A DNA stretch of 64,000 bases from contig NZ_JAHWXN010000001.1 of assembly GCF_023091245.1 (NCBI RefSeq), positions 434,001-498,000 on the forward strand, in the 5' to 3' direction. Each line of letters starts with the position of its first letter. Positions within the stretch are counted from its first letter, which is position 1. A program made the position numbers and the translations under genes. The notes beneath the pieces are model-generated. The model was given only the letters and a program-made list of their open reading frames with translations. It ran no database searches and was not told the origin of the DNA. Of the stretch, positions 59,004 through 64,000 are shown in pieces. Source of the DNA: Microbacterium croceum (GTDB taxonomy: Bacteria > Actinomycetota > Actinomycetes > Actinomycetales > Microbacteriaceae).

Positions 59004-59138
59004 CCACAGCCCCGGCGGTGCGGGAGTCCTCGGGGGAGGAGACCCTGCACCGTCGGTGCGCGGGTGCGTCGGCGGTGACGGCGACCGGGCACCGCGTCCC
59101 GGCATCCTGCCGCGTCGCAGCCCGCGCCACATAGCGGG

Positions 59139-59168
59139 TGCCTCGTGGGGATTCCGCTCCACGAGGCA
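59139..59168 (+). terminator. Hairpin downstream of the chaplin-like gene
   Basis: TGCCTCGTGG and CCACGAGGCA form a perfect 10-bp stem with a 10-nt loop, 135 bp after the stop codon. It is a plausible terminator for the plus-strand genes. Confidence 0.45.
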
Positions 59169-59316
59169 TCCGCCGTGCCATCGAGGCGATCTCGGCCCAC
59201 ACATCTCCGCGACCTGCAGGAGGATCGGCGACGTGCAGGAGGAATCCCGGCCGGATCCGCCTGCAGTCCGCAGAATCTCCTGCAACCGGTGCCGAAGACG
59301 ACTACCGCGCATGCAG

Positions 59317-59348
59317 AACGCCCCCTGTCCGGAAAGACAGAGGGCGTT
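59317..59348 (-). terminator. Terminator of the rpsF-ssb-rpsR-rplI operon
   Basis: A 13-bp stem with one mismatch (arms 59317-59329 and 59336-59348, GACAG at the loop side) and a 6-nt loop, 35 bp after the rplI stop. Position and strength fit a factor-independent terminator. Confidence 0.7.
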
Positions 59349-59383
59349 CGTGCGTCGACGGGCTCAACACCCGAGGAACGGAG

Positions 59384-59836
59384 TTACTTGGCGGCGACGA
59401 CCTGCAGCGTGATGACTGCGGTGACGTCGTCGTGCAGACGCACGGTCGCCTCGTGCTCACCGGTCACCTTGATGGGCGACGTGATGTGCACCTTGCGCTT
59501 GTCGATCGAGCCCAGGCCGGCGGCTGCGACAGCATCCGCGACGTGGTCCGTCTTGACGGAGCCGAAGAGACGACCCTCCTTGCCGGCCTTGACCGTGAGG
59601 CGCACCTTGGTGCCCTCGAGAGCGTTCTTCAGCGCGAGAGCGTCGTCACGGTCGTGGATCGCGCGTGCCTGACGCGCGGCCTGGATCGAAGCGACCTGCT
59701 TTTCGCCACCGCGGGTCCACGCCGTAGCGAAACCCTGCGGGATGAGGAAGTTACGGGCGTACCCGTTCTTGACCTCGACCACGTCACCGGCACTACCCAG
59801 CCCGGCGACCTCGTTCGTGAGAATCAGCTTTGCCAT
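59384..59836 (-). CDS. rplI: 50S ribosomal protein L9
   Basis: 150 aa, full length. The N-terminal rRNA-binding domain [20 protein letters not shown] is the L9 signature, followed by the long connecting helix ([20 protein letters not shown]) and the C-terminal domain ([14 protein letters not shown]). Last gene of the ribosomal operon; 11 bp separate it from rpsR. Confidence 0.97.
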   Translation of the reverse strand: MAKLILTNEVAGLGSAGDVVEVKNGYARNFLIPQGFATAWTRGGEKQVASIQAARQARAIHDRDDALALKNALEGTKVRLTVKAGKEGRLFGSVKTDHVADAVAAAGLGSIDKRKVHITSPIKVTGEHEATVRLHDDVTAVITLQVVAAK

Positions 59837-59847
59837 CTCGATACCCC

Positions 59848-60102
59848 TTACCGGCCGGCGCCAGCGTAGGGCAGGAGCGCCATCTCGCGCGCGTTCTTGA
59901 TCGCCGTGGCGATCAGACGCTGCTCCTGCACCGAGACACCGGTGATACGACGGGCACGGATCTTGCCGCGCTCCGAGACGAACTTGCGGAGGGTGGCGAC
60001 ATCCTTGTAATCGATGACACCGACCCGGATGGACTTCGCGGGAGCAGCGTTCTTCGCGCCCTTCCGCGGCTTGCGGCGGTCGCCGCTCGACTTTCCAGCC
60101 AT
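59848..60102 (-). CDS. rpsR: 30S ribosomal protein S18
   Basis: 84 aa. A basic N-terminus ([14 protein letters not shown]) is followed by the S18 core [20 protein letters not shown] and [20 protein letters not shown]. Four-cysteine zinc-binding residues, found in some S18 copies at the N-terminus, are absent, so this is the zinc-independent form. It pairs with S6 in the 30S platform. Confidence 0.97.
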   Translation of the reverse strand: MAGKSSGDRRKPRKGAKNAAPAKSIRVGVIDYKDVATLRKFVSERGKIRARRITGVSVQEQRLIATAIKNAREMALLPYAGAGR

Positions 60103-60155
60103 GGTTCTTCCTTATTGATGAGCGGATGCGCGCACGCGCACATCCAGAGATTTGA

Positions 60156-60671
60156 TCAGAACGGGGTGTCGTCGCCGAAGCTGCCCGGAGTGCTCCAGGC
60201 ATCTGCACTGGTCGACGAGCCGGGCGTGGACCACGGCTCTTCCGACACCTGTGCGGGACGAGACTGTCCGCCACCGGCACCACCGGCACCGCCGGCACCA
60301 CCGTTCGAGGCAGCGCGGGTGACCTGCGCCGTGGCGTACCGGAGCGAGGGGCCGATCTCGTCGACCTCCAGCTCGATCGCCGTGCGCTGGTTGCCCTCGC
60401 GGTCCTGGTAGGAACGCTGACGCAGACGACCCTGCGCGATGACGCGCATGCCCTTGGTCAGCGAACCCGCCACGTGCTCCGCGAACTCGCGCCAGACGGA
60501 TGCGCGGAGGAACAGCGCATCGCCGTCCTTCCACTCATTCGCAGCACGGTCGAAGTTGCGCGGCGTGGAAGCGATGGTGAAGTTCGCCACCGGCAGCCCG
60601 TTCTGCGTGTATCGCAGCTCGGGGTCGGCCGTGAGGTTGCCCACCACGGTGATGACGGTTTCGCCGGCCAT
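60156..60671 (-). CDS. ssb: Single-stranded DNA-binding protein
   Basis: 171 aa. OB fold (about 1-110) with [54 protein letters not shown] and [21 protein letters not shown] flexible Gly-rich linker leads to the acidic tip DDTPF, which docks partner proteins. It is the main SSB, cotranscribed with rpsF 5 bp upstream. Confidence 0.96.
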   Translation of the reverse strand: MAGETVITVVGNLTADPELRYTQNGLPVANFTIASTPRNFDRAANEWKDGDALFLRASVWREFAEHVAGSLTKGMRVIAQGRLRQRSYQDREGNQRTAIELEVDEIGPSLRYATAQVTRAASNGGAGGAGGAGGGQSRPAQVSEEPWSTPGSSTSADAWSTPGSFGDDTPF

Positions 60672-60676
60672 GAGAC

Positions 60677-61045
60677 TTAGGCCTTCGCAGCCTTGGCGGC
60701 CTTGCGGGCTGCCTTCTCTTCGGTGCGCTTGGCCTCGGTTGCGACCATCGCCTGAGCCTCTTCCGAACGAAGAACCTTGGTGCGCATGATCTGCTCGTTC
60801 AGCTTGAGCTGACGGTCGAGCTCCTGCGTGGCCTCGGTGGTCGCGGTGAAGTTGACGACGGCGTAGATGCCTTCGGTCTTCTTCTGGATCTCGTAGGCGA
60901 GACGGCGCTTGCCCCAGATGTCGACCTTGTCGATCGATCCGCCATCGTTGGTGATGACCTTGAGGAACTTGTCGAGCGTAGGTGCGACCTGGCGCTCGTC
61001 GACCTCGGGGGTCAAGATGACCATGAGTTCGTACTGGTGCGTCAC
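60677..61045 (-). CDS. rpsF: 30S ribosomal protein S6
   Basis: 122 aa, GTG start after [49 protein letters not shown] and [10 protein letters not shown] are S6 signatures. The C-terminus is extended with an Ala/Lys-rich tail ([14 protein letters not shown]), common in actinobacteria. First gene of the operon with ssb, rpsR and rplI. Confidence 0.97.
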   Translation of the reverse strand: MTHQYELMVILTPEVDERQVAPTLDKFLKVITNDGGSIDKVDIWGKRRLAYEIQKKTEGIYAVVNFTATTEATQELDRQLKLNEQIMRTKVLRSEEAQAMVATEAKRTEEKAARKAAKAAKA

Positions 61046-61071
61046 TTACCCACCTCCTTCGGACTAGAACG

Positions 61072-61094
61072 GCTCTCGGGACTTTCCCGAGAGC
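61072..61094 (-). promoter_or_regulatory. Leader hairpin of the rpsF operon
   Basis: GCTCTCGGGA and its complement form a perfect 10-bp stem closed by 3 nt, about 15 bp upstream of the rpsF ribosome-binding site. S6-S18 complexes bind leader RNAs of this operon in many bacteria, so this may be the autoregulatory element. A -10-like TAGACT at 61162-61167 (minus strand) could start the transcript. Confidence 0.45.
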
Positions 61095-61167
61095 AGGAGG
61101 GTGTGTGAACGTGTCGGCCCGAAGCATCCAGATCGGATGCCGGTAGGCAGACAACCTACCCAGTCTA

Positions 61168-61212
61168 GCGGAGTCCCGGGCGTGGCGCGAACACGGACGC
61201 CCGGGACTCCGC
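61168..61212 (-). terminator. Terminator of the ADP-ribosylglycohydrolase-like operon
   Basis: A perfect 15-bp GC-rich stem (GCGGAGTCCCGGGCG and complement) with a 15-nt loop lies 13 bp after the stop codon at 61226. Confidence 0.75.
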
Positions 61213-61225
61213 AGGGCGTCGTCCG

Positions 61226-62221
61226 TCAGCCGGCGATCACCTCGGCGACCGTGCGTCCCGCCACTGCCGGGATGCCGAGTCCGGTGAGACGGATGTCATC
61301 GACCTCCAGTCCCGCGGGAATCCAGCTCTCTCCGAACAGCACGGCGGCGGCTGCACCGGCCAGTGCAGGCAGCGATGCGGCGTTCCGCGGTTGTGCGAGC
61401 GCTCCGAGCAGCAGGTCGTCGGCGCTCCGGGCCGTCGCCACGTGCGCGAGCAGGAAGCCGAACGTCTCGGGTGCTGCGATCGGGTAGCTGTAGACCCAGT
61501 CGCCCACCTGGGTGCTCAGGCGGCGCGCCCGGTCCAGTGGGCCCGTCGCCTCGGCCGCGACCCGCAGCGAAGTCTCCGCCATCCGTCGGCTCCAGGTGTT
61601 CTCGGGGAGCTGATCGACCGCGACCCGCACGGCGTCGGCCGCCGCGGCGCCATCGACCAGCGCACCGAACAGCGCCGCACTGGCCCTGGCACACCAGAGG
61701 CCGTCGAGCGAGTGGGTGACGGCGGCATCCGCTTCTGCGGCGTCCAGAGCTCCGTTTGCACCGTGAACCGCGACGGCGGCGAGCGCCCGCACCGTGGCGA
61801 TGTCATCGAAGTAGTGGGCGTTGTCGTGGCCGGACTGCGGTGGCTCGGCGCCTGCGCGCAGGTTCTGCAGTGCCAGCTTCGTGCCGATGCGGGCGCGCAG
61901 CCCTCCATCGGGGTCGGCTTCGAGCTCGGCGAGTTCGCGCCATTCGGTCAGGCCCAGCCCGCGTGCGTGCTGGCGTGCGGAGAACGCGAACCACTCGATG
62001 TTCTCGCCCGGTCCGGGATGCAGCGTGGTGGGCGGGGCCGCATGCGTGAACGGACGCGGAACGGTCGTGGTGCGGTCATCGTCGCCGAGCTTGGCGAGAA
62101 TGCGCACCCTGTTCACACGCTTGGGCGGGAGCGCGTAGACGCGGAAGTCGGCGTTCATCGACGACGCGGACTCGCCGGCGACGATGCCCCGGGTGAACAG
62201 GTCGATCAGGGGGGTGGTCAT
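61226..62221 (-). CDS. Degenerate ADP-ribosylglycohydrolase-like protein
   Basis: 331 aa. [20 protein letters not shown] and the all-helical pattern ([24 protein letters not shown] helices, [20 protein letters not shown]) are of the ARH family. The N-terminal GDAxG and the C-terminal GxDxDT metal motifs of the neighbours are not found; at the corresponding C-terminal place it reads [16 protein letters not shown]. It has probably lost metal-dependent hydrolase activity. ATGA overlap with the gene at 62218 suggests that it is a partner subunit. Confidence 0.65.
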   Translation of the reverse strand: MTTPLIDLFTRGIVAGESASSMNADFRVYALPPKRVNRVRILAKLGDDDRTTTVPRPFTHAAPPTTLHPGPGENIEWFAFSARQHARGLGLTEWRELAELEADPDGGLRARIGTKLALQNLRAGAEPPQSGHDNAHYFDDIATVRALAAVAVHGANGALDAAEADAAVTHSLDGLWCARASAALFGALVDGAAAADAVRVAVDQLPENTWSRRMAETSLRVAAEATGPLDRARRLSTQVGDWVYSYPIAAPETFGFLLAHVATARSADDLLLGALAQPRNAASLPALAGAAAAVLFGESWIPAGLEVDDIRLTGLGIPAVAGRTVAEVIAG

Positions 62222-63213
62222 GCGCGCGCCTCCTCGACGATGCGGGTCAGGGTGTCGGCGGCATCCAGCGGGTGGATCCCGGCCATCGAGCGGATGCACG
62301 AGCCCACGACCGGACGCAGTCCTGCCACCCACTCCTCGGGCAGATCGCCGATGCCGGAGATCGCGCCCCCGATGCAGCCGGCGATCGCCGCGGTCGTGTC
62401 GGCGTCGCGTCCCATGTTGACGGCGAACAGGATGCTGTCAGACGCGCGCCCCCCGGCGTGCAGCACCGAGGCCATCGCGAGCCCGACCGCTTCGGGCGCG
62501 AGGTCGGCCCAGAAGTAGTCGGCCACGGCGAGGCGGTCGTGGAGCGCGAGGGCGAGCGCGTCGTCATCGAGTCCGGAACGGACCAGGTCGCGCGCATCAC
62601 GCAGGTTGCGGGCCGTCCAGCTGTCCGCGGGGATCGCGGCGAGCCCTGCGTCGTAGCAGGCGGCGGCATCCGCTCCGGTGAGAGCCGTGGTCACGGCGAC
62701 CGCGACGACCACTCCGGCCCAGATGCCTTCGGTCGTGTGGCTCACCGCACCGTCAGCCTCGGCCAGGCGACGGGCGAGCTCGACATCGCCGTCGGCGACG
62801 ATGCCGAGCGGGCTGACCCGCATCGCGAGCCCGTCGCTCCAGCCGTGCATGGTGTCGCCGCTCAGGGGCGGGCGGATGCCGCGACGGAGGTTGTCGATCG
62901 CGGCCATCTCGCTGAACCCCCCGCCCTTGAAGTCGTCAGCCTGCGGGAGCACGTCCTCGATCCAGGTCTGCGCGAAGTCATCAGCTGTGGCATTCACGCC
63001 GACGCGCTGCACGGTCTTCGCGGTCAGCAGGGCATATTCGGTGTCGTCGCTGCCGGCCGGTTCGGGATCGAGGTACCCGGTCACACGGCCATGGGCGGCC
63101 TGGATCTCGGCGGCGGAGAAGCCTTCGACCGGCCGACCGATCGCATCGCCGATGGCGAGTCCGGCCAGCGAACCACGGACGCGGTCCTGCAGGGTCGGCG
63201 TGGGAGAAGTCAT
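62218..63213 (-). CDS. ADP-ribosylglycohydrolase family protein
   Basis: 331 aa. All metal motifs are present: GLAIGDAIGRPVEGF, GSDDTEYALL and FAVNMGRDADTTAAIAGC. HTTEGIWAGVVVAVAVTTAL is typical too. ARH enzymes remove ADP-ribose from proteins, nucleic acids or small molecules; some bacterial members act on other glycosides. It is flanked on both sides by paralogs with ATGA overlaps. Confidence 0.88.
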   Translation of the reverse strand: MTSPTPTLQDRVRGSLAGLAIGDAIGRPVEGFSAAEIQAAHGRVTGYLDPEPAGSDDTEYALLTAKTVQRVGVNATADDFAQTWIEDVLPQADDFKGGGFSEMAAIDNLRRGIRPPLSGDTMHGWSDGLAMRVSPLGIVADGDVELARRLAEADGAVSHTTEGIWAGVVVAVAVTTALTGADAAACYDAGLAAIPADSWTARNLRDARDLVRSGLDDDALALALHDRLAVADYFWADLAPEAVGLAMASVLHAGGRASDSILFAVNMGRDADTTAAIAGCIGGAISGIGDLPEEWVAGLRPVVGSCIRSMAGIHPLDAADTLTRIVEEARA

Positions 63214-64000
63214 GAACGTCCTTGTCTCTGGGAATGAACGGAGTGGGCAGGGAGCAGCGCGAAGGTGCGGCGGGCGAGGTCGTCGATCTCGACACCGTCG
63301 AGCCCGGGAAGGCTCGTCGCGATGCGGTTCTGCAGAGGGTCGATGAGACGAGCGGGCAGACCGTCGACGCCGGCGAGCCCGCCGAGCACCGAACCGACGG
63401 TGGCTCCCGCCGAGTCGGTGTCCCACCCCGTGATCACCGCCAGCGGCACTCCGCGGGCGAAGTCTCCGCCACTGCGTGCCAGCGCGAACGCGATGAGGGC
63501 CGCGTTGTTGATCGTGTGCACCCAGTGCAGGTGGCCGTAGGCCTCGTGCAGCGCGTCGATCGCTGCCGCGTCGTCGAGGTCGCCGCGCCCGAGCGCGGCT
63601 CCGAAGGCGATCGCCTCCCCCAGGTCACTCCCTACGGGAACGGCGGTCGCTGCGAGATCGAGCACCTCGTCGACGGATGCCGCGACGAGCGAGGCCGAGG
63701 TCAGCGCCGCCGCCCACATCGCTCCCCACAGCCCGTTGCGGGTGTGGCTGAGGCGAGCATCCGTCCAGGCCATGCGGGCCGCTTCGGTGATGTCACCGGG
63801 GTTGATCCAGCCGTAGACGTCGGTGCGGATGAGGGCGCCGATCCACTCGCGGAACGGGTTGCGCACGCGAGCAGCCTCATCCGGGCGATAGCCGTCGAGG
63901 AGGTTGCGATACGCGATGCGCTCAGCGGTGAAGGTGCGTCCCGCCGGGAGGTCTGCCAACCACGCCTGTGCGATGTCGTCGGTCGTGAACCCGCGACCCG
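63210..64000 (-). CDS. ADP-ribosylglycohydrolase family protein (5' end outside window)
   Basis: Partial: the frame is open through base 64000 (GRGFTTDDIAQAW at the edge), so the start lies beyond the window. FREWIGALIRTDVYGWINPG, HTRNGLWGAMWAAALTSASL, HWVHTINNAALIAFALAR and GWDTDSAGATVGSVLGGLAG show the ARH fold with the C-terminal DxD site. Upstream gene of the three-gene set. Confidence 0.85.
   Translation of the reverse strand, partial: GRGFTTDDIAQAWLADLPAGRTFTAERIAYRNLLDGYRPDEAARVRNPFREWIGALIRTDVYGWINPGDITEAARMAWTDARLSHTRNGLWGAMWAAALTSASLVAASVDEVLDLAATAVPVGSDLGEAIAFGAALGRGDLDDAAAIDALHEAYGHLHWVHTINNAALIAFALARSGGDFARGVPLAVITGWDTDSAGATVGSVLGGLAGVDGLPARLIDPLQNRIATSLPGLDGVEIDDLARRTFALLPAHSVHSQRQGRS

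Larger units (their letters stand above)
59004..59383. other. 380-bp intergenic region
   Basis: No gene is seen. It contains the hairpin at 59139-59168, a direct repeat (CGACCTGCAGGAGGA at 59210, CGACGTGCAGGAGGA at 59229) and the terminator of the ribosomal operon at 59317-59348. Confidence 0.5.

Noticed and set aside
57269..59200. A long minus-strand frame opposite the chaplin-like gene.
   Set aside because: It is the mirror of low-complexity, GC-rich coding repeats on the plus strand; no start signal or family motif is present.

Overview
The window is a high-GC actinobacterial chromosome segment, most likely from Microbacterium or a close relative in the Microbacteriaceae. This rests on the dnaB-rplI-rpsR-ssb-rpsF block, lipoprotein-rich sugar ABC operons, many GTG/TTG and leaderless starts, and the protein sequences. 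No rRNA, tRNA, CRISPR array or intact transposon is visible. Names are my reading of the sequence; no database search was possible.

Layout. 1-2.7 kb: two convergent UTRA-type regulators (the first cut by the window edge), a small S4 protein, a methyltransferase, and a methyltransferase copy that has lost its SAM-binding middle. 2.8-8.4 kb: an uptake and catabolism operon controlled by an HTH-cupin regulator (nitrate/sulfonate-type ABC transporter, amidohydrolase, DUF1028 protein). 8.5-20.9 kb: a sialic-acid-like cluster on both sides of a GntR regulator, with nanE, a sugar ABC transporter, a DapA/NanA-type lyase, two NAD-epimerases, an ROK kinase, a CE7 esterase and a large secreted propeller protein. 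21.2-25.9 kb: an operon with a PfkB kinase, class I aldolase, Gfo/Idh dehydrogenase, DUF4432 protein and methyltransferase. 26-49 kb: a large carbohydrate region with a ManA-like isomerase, a LacI regulator, two secreted beta-helix proteins carrying DUF4214, a second sugar ABC transporter, a non-phosphorylating sugar-acid route (SDR, enolase-superfamily dehydratase, SMP-30 lactonase, FAH hydrolase, NAD-epimerase), a six-hairpin glycosidase, a GH2 beta-mannosidase and a GH92 alpha-mannosidase. A shared CAACGTTG-type palindrome in three promoters suggests that the LacI protein ties the isomerase, transporter and GH92 together for use of a mannose-rich glycan.

49.3-54.6 kb: an accessory island with two broken HTH genes at one edge, small unknown genes, two short regulators, and a coupled pair made of an XRE-ImmA/IrrE metalloprotease and a protein with the zinc site of tRNA-guanine transglycosylases. 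This pair is the best candidate for an undescribed system. 54.6-64 kb: core chromosome again, with dnaB preceded by a cluster of DnaA-box-like sequences, two secreted surface proteins (one with six chaplin-like modules, ten GTDP repeats and a LATTG sortase signal), the rpsF-ssb-rpsR-rplI operon, and three tandem ADP-ribosylglycohydrolase-family genes, the most downstream of which looks catalytically decayed.
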